Part shown: piece by piece, positions 34,666 to 43,367 of the stretch
How positions within the stretch are numbered: the first letter of the stretch is position 1
Layout: every line of letters begins with the position of its first letter
Source of the DNA: an uncultured Acetatifactor sp.
GTDB taxonomy: Bacteria > Bacillota > Clostridia > Lachnospirales > Lachnospiraceae
Direction of reading: 5' to 3'
NCBI GenBank assembly: GCA_910586835.1
Contig: CAJUJU010000024.1
Location: forward strand, 1 to 50,731
DNA length: 50,731 bases
Translations under genes and position numbers: made by a program
The notes under the pieces: model-generated
Seen by the model: the letters and a program-made list of their open reading frames with translations, nothing else
The model's database searches: none
What the model was told of the DNA's origin: nothing

Positions 34666-35757
34666 TTGAAATTCTGGAAGAATTGGGCCTACTTTATTTT
34701 GATGGGAGCGGTGGGCTTTTTATATTTGAATTATGTGGATCACTGGCAGGTGTACGCCGGGACGGTGGAGCAGGCGAAGGCCCTTTACCTGGAGGTAACA
34801 GGGCGTGGGGATGAGCGGGAAAACGGCAGCGGAAGCCCGGACGGGACAGGCGGGCCCGGGGACGGAACCGGAAACGGAGAGAGTGAGAATCCGGAGGGCA
34901 GCGGAAGCCCGGACGGGACAAGCGAGCCCGGGGACGGAACCGGAAACGGAGAGAGTGAGAATCCGGAGGGCAGCGGAAACCCGGACGGGACAGGTGAGCC
35001 GGGAGACGGAACCGGAGAGGTTGGAAATCCGGAGGGAATCGGAAGCCCGGACGGGACAGGTGAGCCCGGGGACGGCACAGGAAGCGGAGAGGTTGGAAAT
35101 CCGGAGGGCAGCGGAAATCCGGACGGGGCAGGCCGGCCGGAGGAGCCGGGGCCGCCGGAATATGTGACGGTGGAGGACGATTACTTTTCCGACGCGGTGT
35201 TCATCGGAGATTCCCGGACCGTGGGAATGTACGAGTACGGGGAGCTGGAGGAGATTTCTACTTTCTATGCGTCCACGGGGCTGACGGTGTATAAGCTGTT
35301 TGACTCCGCCATTGTCAATGTGCCGGGACAGAAGCAGAAGATCACCGTGGAGGAGGCGCTGCAGAACAATTCCTTCTCCAAGATCTATCTCATGGTGGGA
35401 ATCAATGAGATGGGCACCGGGACGGTAGAGACCTTTATCGAAAAGTACAAAGAGGTGGTGGCGCATCTGCAGGAGCTGCAGCCGGAGGCCATTCTGTATA
35501 TTCAGGGCATTATGAAGGTGACCACGAAGCGTTCGGAGCAGGGGGATTATATCAACAATGAAGGTATTATCGCCCGCAACCAGGAGCTGGAAAAGCTGGC
35601 GGACAACAGGCAGGTATTCTATCTGGATGTGAACCCTGCAATCTGCGACGAGACGGGAGGGCTTGTGGAGGACTATACCTTCGACGGAGTCCATTTGAAG
35701 GCGAAATACATTCAGATCTGGAAGGATTATCTGAAGCAGCATGCAATACAAAAATAA
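34666..35757 (+). CDS. Membrane-anchored SGNH/GDSL hydrolase-like protein
   Basis: The TTG start follows GGGGTG; no better start exists. The 363-residue protein has one N-terminal membrane helix (about 5-25), an extended Gly/Asp/Pro/Glu linker (about 50-165) made of 24-residue repeats, and an SGNH domain. Block I Ser is in FIGDSRTVGM, a Gly-Asn-type block is GINEMG, and the catalytic pair Asp/His is in FDGVHLK. Such proteins act outside the membrane together with MBOAT enzymes as acetyl-transferring partners. The linker would reach into the wall. The gene is 15 bp from the MBOAT gene, so they form one operon. Confidence 0.92.
   Translation: MKFWKNWAYFILMGAVGFLYLNYVDHWQVYAGTVEQAKALYLEVTGRGDERENGSGSPDGTGGPGDGTGNGESENPEGSGSPDGTSEPGDGTGNGESENPEGSGNPDGTGEPGDGTGEVGNPEGIGSPDGTGEPGDGTGSGEVGNPEGSGNPDGAGRPEEPGPPEYVTVEDDYFSDAVFIGDSRTVGMYEYGELEEISTFYASTGLTVYKLFDSAIVNVPGQKQKITVEEALQNNSFSKIYLMVGINEMGTGTVETFIEKYKEVVAHLQELQPEAILYIQGIMKVTTKRSEQGDYINNEGIIARNQELEKLADNRQVFYLDVNPAICDETGGLVEDYTFDGVHLKAKYIQIWKDYLKQHAIQK
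34825..35136 (+). repeat. 72-bp in-frame tandem repeat (about 4.4 units)
   Basis: Units begin at 34825, 34897, 34969, 35035 and 35107, with spacings 72, 72, 66 and 72 bp. Each encodes 24 residues of the type GSGSPDGTGEPGDGTG followed by ExENPE or EVGNPE. One unit has lost two codons; all keep frame. The first two units are nearly identical, indicating recent expansion. Confidence 0.92.
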
Positions 35758-35780
35758 CACTTGTTACCTGTGACTTTTTC

Positions 35781-35905
35781 TTGACTCGTGAGACGGAAAA
35801 TAATATGATTATATGGAAAAATGCAATGGGGCCGTTATTACGGCCTCATTGTGCGAGAAAAAGCCTGTAAGCGGGTCCGGGAGGATGCTCCGGGAAAAGG
35901 CTGGG
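35781..35905 (+). promoter_or_regulatory. uraA promoter and structured leader
   Basis: TTGACT (35781-35786) and TATGAT (35804-35809) are 17 bp apart, a strong promoter. The leader has a 10-bp hairpin (AATGGGGCCG/CGGCCTCATT, 35825-35850). After it comes an AGCCT/AGGCT helix (35862-35902) enclosing a CCGG..CTCCGG hairpin. No T-run follows, so control by a terminator is unlikely. The aptamer, if any, is not one I recognise, and no PyrR-type site was seen. Confidence 0.6.
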
Positions 35906-35934
35906 GGCGGGAAAAATCACAGGAGGATGAGTTC

Positions 35935-37299
35935 ATGAGCGAGAAAAAAACGACTCTCGGTGAGAGCGGCATCTATGATGCCAGGGCATTGGGTGCACCC
36001 AAGGTTGCGATACTGGGCCTGCAGCACATGTTTGCAATGTTCGGCTCCACCATACTGGTTCCCATTCTGACGGGGCTGGATGTTTCTACCACACTGCTGT
36101 TTGCGGGGCTGGGCACACTGTTGTTCCACTTTCTGACAAAGGGAAAGGTGCCTGCGTTTCTGGGATCCTCCTTTGCGTTTCTGGGCGGTTATTTCGCCAT
36201 AGCTCCCAACGGGGAGAAAGAGCTTCTGCCCTACGCCTGCTTCGGCGTGGCCTGCGCGGGACTCATCTATCTGCTGCTCTCCCTGCTGATCAGGCTGTTC
36301 GGCACCGGAAGGGTTATGAAATTTTTCCCTCCCGTGGTGACAGGGCCGATTATCATCGCCATCGGACTTACCCTTTCTCAGTCGGCCATCGACAGCTGTT
36401 CCTCCGACTGGCTGATCGCCCTGTCAGCGATTGTGCTGATAGTGGTCTGCAACATATGGGGTAAAGGCATGATTAAGATCGTTCCCATTATCATCGGCGT
36501 CATGGGTTCTTATCTGCTGGCTGCGGTTCTGGGAAGAGCAGATTTTCAGAAGGTTGCGGATGCGGCCTGGGTCGGCCTGCCCATTCACTGGGAAAGCACG
36601 GTGTTCTGGGCCTTCCAGGACGGCAATCTGTCTCTTTTGATCACCAGCGTGATCACCATTATGCCCATTGCCCTGGCCACTATCGTGGAGCATATCGGAG
36701 ATGTCTCCGCCATTTCCTCCACTGTGGGCAGGAATTATATCAAGGATCCCGGACTGCACAGAACCCTGTTGGGAGACGGTCTTGCAACTATTCTGGCGGC
36801 TCTGTTCGGCGCTCCGGCCAACACCACCTACGGAGAGAACACGGGAGTGCTTTCTCTGACCAAGGTGTTTGATCCCATGGTTATCCGGCTTGCAGCCTGC
36901 TTTGCGATTCTGTTTTCCTTCTGCCCCAAATTTGCGGCAGTCATCGGGTGTATGCCCGCCGCTACCGTGGGCGGCGTGTCTCTGGTGCTCTACGGTATGA
37001 TCTCCGCTGTGGGTGTGCGCAATGTGGTGGAATCCAGATGTGACTTTTCAAAGAGCCGGAACGTCATTATTGCTGCGCTGATCCTGGTGCTGTCCATCGG
37101 CATCAAGTACAGCACCGCAGGTGCGATCTCCTTCCAGATTGCCTCTGTCACCATCAGCCTTTCCGGTCTGGCGGTAGGAGCCCTTGTGGGAATTATTCTG
37201 AATGCCGTACTTCCCGGCAAGGACTATGTGTTTGACGAGGAGGAGCCTACGGATACGGGTGTGAACTTTGCTGTCATGAGCAAGGAGAAGACGAAGTAG
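35935..37299 (+). CDS. uraA: Uracil permease (NCS2 family)
   Basis: The 454-residue transporter has about 14 hydrophobic segments and the NCS2 signatures: LGLQHMFAMFGSTILVP in helix 1, PAFLGSSFAFLGG, the substrate-binding Glu region VEHIGD, and TTYGENTGV. This set matches UraA/PyrP rather than the xanthine permeases. It imports uracil with protons. The ATG at 35935 follows AGGAGG; upstream residues of the open frame are leader RNA. A terminator follows at 37351. Confidence 0.9.
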   Translation: MSEKKTTLGESGIYDARALGAPKVAILGLQHMFAMFGSTILVPILTGLDVSTTLLFAGLGTLLFHFLTKGKVPAFLGSSFAFLGGYFAIAPNGEKELLPYACFGVACAGLIYLLLSLLIRLFGTGRVMKFFPPVVTGPIIIAIGLTLSQSAIDSCSSDWLIALSAIVLIVVCNIWGKGMIKIVPIIIGVMGSYLLAAVLGRADFQKVADAAWVGLPIHWESTVFWAFQDGNLSLLITSVITIMPIALATIVEHIGDVSAISSTVGRNYIKDPGLHRTLLGDGLATILAALFGAPANTTYGENTGVLSLTKVFDPMVIRLAACFAILFSFCPKFAAVIGCMPAATVGGVSLVLYGMISAVGVRNVVESRCDFSKSRNVIIAALILVLSIGIKYSTAGAISFQIASVTISLSGLAVGALVGIILNAVLPGKDYVFDEEEPTDTGVNFAVMSKEKTK

Positions 37300-37350
37300 A
37301 CTGTCCGGAACGATTTCGGGCCGCAGTGAATAGAGTAGTAAGTATACAGA

Positions 37351-37380
37351 GGAGTATCGCAAGGTACTCCTTTTGTTTTC
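37351..37380 (+). terminator. Intrinsic terminator of uraA
   Basis: Stem GGAGTA/TACTCC with an 8-base loop is followed by TTTTGTTTT. It lies 13 bp before the next gene start. Confidence 0.75.
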
Positions 37381-37392
37381 AGGGAGGATAGG

Positions 37393-38481
37393 ATGGAAAT
37401 GAAAGTGGCTGATATGCACTGCGATACCATCAGCAGGCTGCTTGAACTGGAGGAGGACGGAAAGGCGGAGGGTCTGCGGGAGAACGGCGGGCACCTGGAT
37501 TTGCTGCGCATGAAAGAGGGAGGGTATCTGCTTCAGAATTTTGCATTGTTTGTGGAGCTTGGCCGGGACGGTGATCCTTGGGAGAGGGTGTGCCGCCTGT
37601 ATGAGCTCTATCGGAGAGAGCTGGAGCAAAACAGCGACCTTATCGCGCCGGTGCTGAAGTTTGAAGATATCCAAAAGAACAGTGCTGCCGGAAAGCTTTC
37701 CGCCATGCTGACGGTGGAGGAGGGAGGCGTGTGCGGCGGCGACATCAACCGGCTGCGCAGGCTTTACGACATGGGGGTACGGATGCTGACGCTGACCTGG
37801 AATTTTCCCAATGAGCTGGGGAATCCCAACTTTCTGTCGGAGCTTGGCTATACGCTTTTGAAAATGAAAAAGGAGCTGCAGGAGTGCAGGGAAGGCACGC
37901 CGGAATACGAAGTGCGCAAAGCCGGTCTGCAAAGTGCCTTTGAGGCCAGGTTTCACACGCCGGAGGAGGAGAAGGGCCTGACGGAGAAGGGGAAAGCCTT
38001 TGTGGCCGAGATGGAGCGGCTTGGCATGATCCCGGATGTGTCCCATCTGTCCGACGCGGGTTTTTACGATGTGCTGGCTTCCACAAAAAAGCCTTTTGCC
38101 GCCAGTCACTCGGATGCCAGGGCAGTCTGCCCCTGCGTCCGGAATCTGACGGACGATATGATACGCAGGCTGGGGGAGCGGGGCGGGGTCATGGGGCTGA
38201 ATTACTGTGCGGATTTCCTGGAGGAGGTTCCCGTTCTGGAGAAAAACCCGGGTACTGTCGCGGCTGTCGTGCGGCATGCAAGGCACATCGCAGACGTGGG
38301 AGGCATTGAGGTATTGGGGCTGGGAAGCGATTTTGACGGCATTGATACCCATGAGGAGCTTCCGGGGGCTCAGAGCATGGAGAGATTGTGGGAAGAACTG
38401 CACCGTGCCGGGTTCACGGAGGGGCAGTTGGATAAGATTTTTTATGAAAATGTACTTCGGTTGTACCGCGATACGCTCTGA
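37393..38481 (+). CDS. Membrane dipeptidase (peptidase M19)
   Basis: The 362-residue enzyme belongs to the renal dipeptidase family, which cleaves L,D- or D,D-type dipeptides at a binuclear zinc site. Zinc ligands are visible as H-x-D in MHCDTIS (about 9-14), Glu in VEEGG, His in VSHLSD, and His in SHSDARAVCPCVRN. LGSDFDGID supplies the last Asp. No signal peptide is present despite the family name, so it is cytoplasmic. ATG 37393 follows GGGAGGA; 37399 is an alternative. Confidence 0.93.
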   Translation: MEMKVADMHCDTISRLLELEEDGKAEGLRENGGHLDLLRMKEGGYLLQNFALFVELGRDGDPWERVCRLYELYRRELEQNSDLIAPVLKFEDIQKNSAAGKLSAMLTVEEGGVCGGDINRLRRLYDMGVRMLTLTWNFPNELGNPNFLSELGYTLLKMKKELQECREGTPEYEVRKAGLQSAFEARFHTPEEEKGLTEKGKAFVAEMERLGMIPDVSHLSDAGFYDVLASTKKPFAASHSDARAVCPCVRNLTDDMIRRLGERGGVMGLNYCADFLEEVPVLEKNPGTVAAVVRHARHIADVGGIEVLGLGSDFDGIDTHEELPGAQSMERLWEELHRAGFTEGQLDKIFYENVLRLYRDTL

Positions 38482-38526
38482 TTCCGTCTGAGCGGCGGAT
38501 TGTTCTGACAGGGAGGATGAATTGGC

Positions 38527-40404
38527 ATGAGGACTTACGAGGAACTGGAACAGCTTTTTGGCAAGGGGGAGCAGGCTTTTCTGGTTACGACGTTTCCGTT
38601 TTCCGAGGAGGCGGCGCTGCTGTACTGCAATGATGCGGCGTCTGTGTTTTTCGGGGAGGGCAGAGAAAAAATAACAGGCAGGACACTGGGAGAGCTGGGA
38701 GAAGCATGGAAGAAGGATAAAGAGATCCACCATTCCGTTTTCGACGGCGATATGTGTCTCTGTATGATTATAGATGTGGCGGACAGCAGGCGCAGGCTGG
38801 AAAAGGAATATCAGGCATACCGGAAGAGAATGGAGGAGGCTTTGGAGGCTGCCAATGTGGCCAGCCTGGCAAAGACGAAATTTCTGTCCGAGATGTCCCA
38901 CGATATCCGGACGCCCATGAACGCCATCATGGGAATGGCAGATATTGCGCTGAATTACGCAGAGGACAGCGGCAGGGTGGAGGATTGTCTGAAAAAGATA
39001 CAGACGGCCTCCGGCCATCTTCTGCGGCTGATCAACGAGGTTCTGGATATGTCCCGGATTGAGAGCGGGAAGCTGGTGCTGGTAAACGAGCCGTTCCGGC
39101 TGGCGGATCTGGTGCATGAAATTTTTATTGTGATCCGGCCTCAGGCGGAAAAAAAGAACATAGGATTTCATCTGGAGCTGGGGGACATTCTCCACGAAGA
39201 GCTTGTGGGAGACAGAATGCGCATTCAGCAGATTTATATCAATCTGCTTTCCAACGCCATCAAGTACACCCAGGAGGGCGGGGAGGTATGGATGAATCTG
39301 TGCCAGAGGGAGACGGCGGGAAAGAGCAGCCTGTTTCTGGAGGTGCGGGACAACGGCATCGGCATGTCGGAGGAATTCGTGGAGCACATCTTTGATCCCT
39401 TTGAGCGGGAGAGAAATACCACTTTCAGCGGAATCGAGGGCACAGGCCTGGGCATGAGCATCACGAAGAAGCTGGTGGATATGATGCAGGGGCATATTGT
39501 GGTGGAGAGCAAAAAGGGAGAGGGCAGTACCTTCCGGGTTGATTTTCCGCTGGAGGTGCGGGAGCGTGAGAGAACCTTTGAGAAAAGTGTGCTGGAGGGA
39601 AAGAGAGTGCTGGTCTTGCAGGGAGCCGTGGAGAAGCTGACAAAGCTTCCCGAGATTCTGGGCAGGCTGGGCATGGAGTCGGATACGGCAGCCTGCGGGA
39701 TGGAGGCCATAGACCTGATCAATGAGGCGGATATAGAGGGGAAGGATTATTTTGCGCTGCTGACCGGCGACCGTCTGGAGGATGTGGAGCTGTCGCTGCT
39801 TCTGCAGGAGATCAGGGCCAGAAAGGGAAGGGATTTTCCCATGCTGCTCCTCTCGGAGAGCGACTGGTCGGAGGTGGAGTATCTGCTGCAGCAGGCGGGA
39901 ATTACCACATTCGTTCCGCTGCCTTTGTTTGAGAGCCGGCTGGCGGAGGCGCTGTATGGCTGTACGAAGGAGGGAAAGCGGGAACAGGAACAGAAGGAGA
40001 AAAAGGCGGAGAGGCACTTTGAGAACAGCCGCGTTCTTCTGGTGGAGGATAACGAGCTGAACCTGGAGATAGCGGTGGAGATCCTGGGCAGCACCGGGGC
40101 GCAGATTGATACCGCCGGCAACGGGCAGGAGGCGCTGGATGCCTTTGCCGCAAAGCCGGAATTTTACTACGATCTGATTTTGATGGATATTCAGATGCCT
40201 GTGATGGACGGATTGGAGGCCACAAGGCGGATCCGCGGGTTGAACAGGCAGGATGCCTCCCGGGTTCATATTGTGGCAATGACGGCAAATGCGTTTGTGG
40301 AGGACAGGCGTCTTTCCGTGGAGGCCGGGATGAACGCCCATATTACAAAGCCGCTGGATGTGGAGCAGGTGTTGGAGTGTCTGGACAAGTGGGGCAGGAG
40401 GTGA
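38527..40404 (+). CDS. Soluble hybrid histidine kinase with two receiver domains
   Basis: The 625-residue protein has an N-terminal PAS-like region (about 1-85), a coiled-coil stretch (about 86-118), a HisKA domain with phospho-acceptor H125 (SEMSHDIRTP), and an ATPase domain. The ATPase motifs are N-box NLLSNAIKY, DNGIGM and GTGLGMSI. Two receiver domains follow. The first (about 349-470) has lost its acceptor context (LLTGDRLED) and is likely inactive. The second (about 500-625) has D554 in LMDIQMP and the KP lysine, so it is functional. No membrane segment is present. The next gene is an HD-GYP-like protein, a plausible output. Confidence 0.93.
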   Translation: MRTYEELEQLFGKGEQAFLVTTFPFSEEAALLYCNDAASVFFGEGREKITGRTLGELGEAWKKDKEIHHSVFDGDMCLCMIIDVADSRRRLEKEYQAYRKRMEEALEAANVASLAKTKFLSEMSHDIRTPMNAIMGMADIALNYAEDSGRVEDCLKKIQTASGHLLRLINEVLDMSRIESGKLVLVNEPFRLADLVHEIFIVIRPQAEKKNIGFHLELGDILHEELVGDRMRIQQIYINLLSNAIKYTQEGGEVWMNLCQRETAGKSSLFLEVRDNGIGMSEEFVEHIFDPFERERNTTFSGIEGTGLGMSITKKLVDMMQGHIVVESKKGEGSTFRVDFPLEVRERERTFEKSVLEGKRVLVLQGAVEKLTKLPEILGRLGMESDTAACGMEAIDLINEADIEGKDYFALLTGDRLEDVELSLLLQEIRARKGRDFPMLLLSESDWSEVEYLLQQAGITTFVPLPLFESRLAEALYGCTKEGKREQEQKEKKAERHFENSRVLLVEDNELNLEIAVEILGSTGAQIDTAGNGQEALDAFAAKPEFYYDLILMDIQMPVMDGLEATRRIRGLNRQDASRVHIVAMTANAFVEDRRLSVEAGMNAHITKPLDVEQVLECLDKWGRR

Positions 40405-40411
40405 AACCGTT

Positions 40412-42205
40412 ATGCGCCGGTATCAGGAGATCTATCTCGAAAATGCCAAAAAGGTGGTAAAGCTGCTGCAGCATGCGGAGCTTCAGGGGCTGCCGGAGGA
40501 GGAAGTGAACCGGCGTCTGCGGGAGCGCAGCCGGATGATCCGGGAAATGAGGAAGGAGAATACGGCAATTCTGAGGGAGAAGCTGTTCCCGCTTCTGGAC
40601 GATATTCTCACGGCAGAGGAAGAGGAGGTGCAGGCTCTGGAGGAGTTTGCAGACCGGCTGATGCGGGAGAGGATGGATCCGGGGATAAGGTATTATGTGT
40701 GCAACGCGTTGGTGACCTGCGCCCGGGTGAGGGATCTGCGCAGACTTCTGATCAAGGAGCTATATATGACCGGGATGGCGCTCTTTGAATTCCAGAGTAT
40801 GCTGGAGAAGGACGAGACCGGGTGGCTCCAGTGGAAACAGAGTCTTCTATTCGGTGAGGCGGCTGGCTATATCCGCTTTTACGATGAAATTCAGGATGTG
40901 GAGACGAGAGGATATATCCATCGTGCCATGGGAAATATGGCACTGCCTCTTTTCCCTGCGGACAGGAAATCTGCAGATAAAAAGTTTGCCGTTATCCGGC
41001 GATCCCTACAGGTGCTGACAGACCCGGTCTATCAGGAAAAAACGCCCCGGCTGCCCTGGGAGCTGTATATCTACAAGAGCCATCAGGAGAGAACCAGCAT
41101 GCTCTCGTGGCTGAGAAACGGAACCGCCACCAGCAGGGATGTGCGGGAAGTGATGGAATCCGCTCAGTATGTCTTTGAGGTACAGAGGAAGGAAGCGAAG
41201 AAAACCGGAGGCAGACCGAAGCTGAGATGGTTTTACGCCTACTATGCCGCGTCCTATCACTGCGGCATCTGTACGCTGGAGGAGCTTTTGCGTAACCTGG
41301 AAAAGACGTATGCGCTGGCGGATCACAACGACTACAGCCAGGACGGAATGTACGGCAATCTTTTTCTGCCGCTGGTCTATTCCAGCTATGTGGAAAAGGA
41401 CGGGGAGTTCTGCAGAAGGAAAAAGCCGGTGGTGCTGATGATGTACCGCAGACAGCTGGAATACCTGCGGCGCGTGCCAAAGGGCGAGGATATGAACGAG
41501 CTGTTTTATTACATAAGGTGTTGTCTGGCGGGCTACCTGGAGTACCCGGGGGAAAACAGCTTCCGGGAGTATATCAAGCAGGTGATGGAAGGTCGTCACC
41601 TGGAGACTCATGTGCACTCGAAGATGGTGGCGGAGATTGCCGTATTGCTTTTGCGGGAGCTGCTGCGGACAGACGCGGAGCTTTTGCTGGGCGTGAGAGG
41701 GACAAAGAGCCTGGAGGAACTGCTGGAAAGGGAGGATGAGCTGCTGGAGTTTGTCTATGAGGGAGCCAAGATCCATGATATCGGTAAGATGAAGATGCTG
41801 GAATTGTACGAGGCGCCCAGCCGGGGGCGGATTTCCGAGGAGGAAAGGCTGCATGAACTTCATTCCGGGCTGGGAGGCAGGATTCTGGAGCGCTGCAGTT
41901 CCACAGAGGACTTTGTGCCTTTTGCGGTGGGGCATCACAGGTGGTATGACGGACAGGGCGGCTATCCGGAGAGCTACCGCAGGGAGGATGTGCAGGACGC
42001 GGTGCTGGTGGATATTGTGAGCGTGGCGGATTTTATAGACCAGAGCTGTAATCCGGTGGGAGACTACCAGCTGGATGTCATTTCTTTCGAGGAGATGCTG
42101 AAACAGCTGAAGGCATATGAAGGCTCCCGGTTTTCTCCCAAGGTTGCTGCTGCGGCATTTCGCCTGCAGGACACCATACGGGGGATGCTGGCGGAATTTA
42201 TGTGA
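40412..42205 (+). CDS. HD-GYP-like phosphodiesterase domain protein
   Basis: The ATG at 40412 follows AGGAGG and lies 7 bp after the kinase stop, so the two are co-transcribed. The 597-residue product has a long helical N-terminal region (about 1-410) with no recognised domain, then an HD domain. Metal motifs are HDIGK at 455-459, a downstream His in LHSGLG, HH at 509-510, and YDGQGGYP ending in GYP 517-519. This resembles the cyclic-di-GMP HD-GYP signature HHExxDGxGYP, but the Glu is replaced by Arg. It may degrade cyclic-di-GMP or act as an unusual HD hydrolase. Confidence 0.85.
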   Translation: MRRYQEIYLENAKKVVKLLQHAELQGLPEEEVNRRLRERSRMIREMRKENTAILREKLFPLLDDILTAEEEEVQALEEFADRLMRERMDPGIRYYVCNALVTCARVRDLRRLLIKELYMTGMALFEFQSMLEKDETGWLQWKQSLLFGEAAGYIRFYDEIQDVETRGYIHRAMGNMALPLFPADRKSADKKFAVIRRSLQVLTDPVYQEKTPRLPWELYIYKSHQERTSMLSWLRNGTATSRDVREVMESAQYVFEVQRKEAKKTGGRPKLRWFYAYYAASYHCGICTLEELLRNLEKTYALADHNDYSQDGMYGNLFLPLVYSSYVEKDGEFCRRKKPVVLMMYRRQLEYLRRVPKGEDMNELFYYIRCCLAGYLEYPGENSFREYIKQVMEGRHLETHVHSKMVAEIAVLLLRELLRTDAELLLGVRGTKSLEELLEREDELLEFVYEGAKIHDIGKMKMLELYEAPSRGRISEEERLHELHSGLGGRILERCSSTEDFVPFAVGHHRWYDGQGGYPESYRREDVQDAVLVDIVSVADFIDQSCNPVGDYQLDVISFEEMLKQLKAYEGSRFSPKVAAAAFRLQDTIRGMLAEFM

Positions 42206-42289
42206 GACGGCAGCGGGGAAACGTGGTAATCAAAACTATGAAAAAACGATAAAAAAACCGGGAAAAGTATTTTTCGATGACAAAACAGG

Positions 42290-42318
42290 TTGCACTTTTC
42301 TCGTGGACGTGGTATCCT
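42290..42318 (+). promoter_or_regulatory. degV promoter
   Basis: TTGCAC (42290-42295) and TATCCT (42313-42318) are 17 bp apart, 34 bp ahead of the start codon. Confidence 0.6.
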
Positions 42319-42352
42319 TTACAGTGAAATAGATAGGAAAGGTATATGACAC

Positions 42353-43252
42353 ATGAGCGAAGCATTCCACATTATCAGCGACGGATCCTGCGACCTGCCT
42401 GTTCAGCTGACAGGAGAAAAAGGGATTACGGTAGTTCCCTTTTATGTGTCCTTTGATGACACCAATTATCTGAGAGAAAACGTAGATATCGGCATTCGGG
42501 ACTTTTATCAGCAGATGGTAGACCGCAAGGGCGTGTATCCCAAGTCGTCCATGCCCTCCACGCAGGATTATGTGGATGTGTTCCGGCCCTTTGCGAAACA
42601 GGGAATGCCTGTGATCTGTATCTGCATCACCACGAAATTCAGCGGTTCCATGCAGTCTGCGGTGGCGGCCAGGGAGCTGGTATTGGAGGAGTATCCCAGG
42701 GCGGAGATTACCGTCATCGACTCCTGCATCAACACGGTTCTGCAGGGGCTGTATGTGTTGGAGGCAGTGAAGTTGCGGGATGCGGGAACAGGGTATCAGG
42801 AGGCAGCGGCGCGTCTGGAGCAGATCAAGAGCACCGGAAGAATCTTCTTCACGGTAGGGGACATGGAATATTTAAAGCATGGCGGGCGTATCGGCAAGGT
42901 TGCCGCCGTTGCGGGAAGCGTTCTGGGAATCCGACCGGTCATTACCTTGAAAAACGGGGAGATCTATCCCTCCGGTATCGGCAGGGGCAGGAAGAGAACT
43001 ACGGAAAAGTCTCTGGAGCTGTTGATAAACTATATCAAAGACAGCGGAAAAGAAGCGGATGCCTTCAGCATTGCGGTGGGTTTTGGCTATGATATCGAGG
43101 AGGGTACGGCGTTTCGGGATCACGCGCTGGAGGTTCTGCGCGGTAAGGGGCTGGACGTGAAGGAGATTCCCACTTATCAGATTGGAGCTACCATCGGGGT
43201 GCATACGGGACCCTATCCTCTTGGCTTCGGGGTGATTGAGAAGGCGCTGTGA
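42353..43252 (+). CDS. DegV family fatty acid-binding protein
   Basis: The 299-residue protein matches DegV/FakB: the N-terminus has SDGSCDLP, and ITTKFSGSMQSA supplies the conserved Thr/Ser loop. MEYLKHGGRIGK and the C-terminal HTGPYPLGFGVIEK complete the fold. FakB proteins hold a fatty acid for phosphorylation by FakA, feeding phospholipid synthesis from exogenous lipid; no fakA gene is visible here. AGGAAAGG lies just upstream. Confidence 0.93.
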   Translation: MSEAFHIISDGSCDLPVQLTGEKGITVVPFYVSFDDTNYLRENVDIGIRDFYQQMVDRKGVYPKSSMPSTQDYVDVFRPFAKQGMPVICICITTKFSGSMQSAVAARELVLEEYPRAEITVIDSCINTVLQGLYVLEAVKLRDAGTGYQEAAARLEQIKSTGRIFFTVGDMEYLKHGGRIGKVAAVAGSVLGIRPVITLKNGEIYPSGIGRGRKRTTEKSLELLINYIKDSGKEADAFSIAVGFGYDIEEGTAFRDHALEVLRGKGLDVKEIPTYQIGATIGVHTGPYPLGFGVIEKAL

Positions 43253-43294
43253 GATTTGCAGAGCCGGATTTTGGAGTATGATACAGAATATTTT

Positions 43295-43333
43295 CAGGAG
43301 CGCCGCTGTCACATGCGGGGCTCCCTGTTTTTT
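43295..43333 (+). terminator. Intrinsic terminator of the degV gene
   Basis: An imperfect GC-rich stem (CAGGAGCGCCGC with GCGGGGCTCCCTG) is followed by T6. Confidence 0.75.
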
Positions 43334-43367
43334 GGGGTAACTGCAGGATACGGGCTATGGCAGCGGT

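Noticed and set aside
34720..35760. Minus-strand frame opposite the SGNH gene
   Set aside because: It is produced by the 72-bp tandem repeat and antisense codon bias; the plus strand has the SGNH catalytic motifs.
37048..40341. Minus-strand open frame of 1097 codons opposite the dipeptidase and kinase genes
   Set aside because: It is antisense to two genes with clear domains; its product is rich in His, Gln, Leu and Arg as expected from reading GC-rich codons backwards, with no domain.
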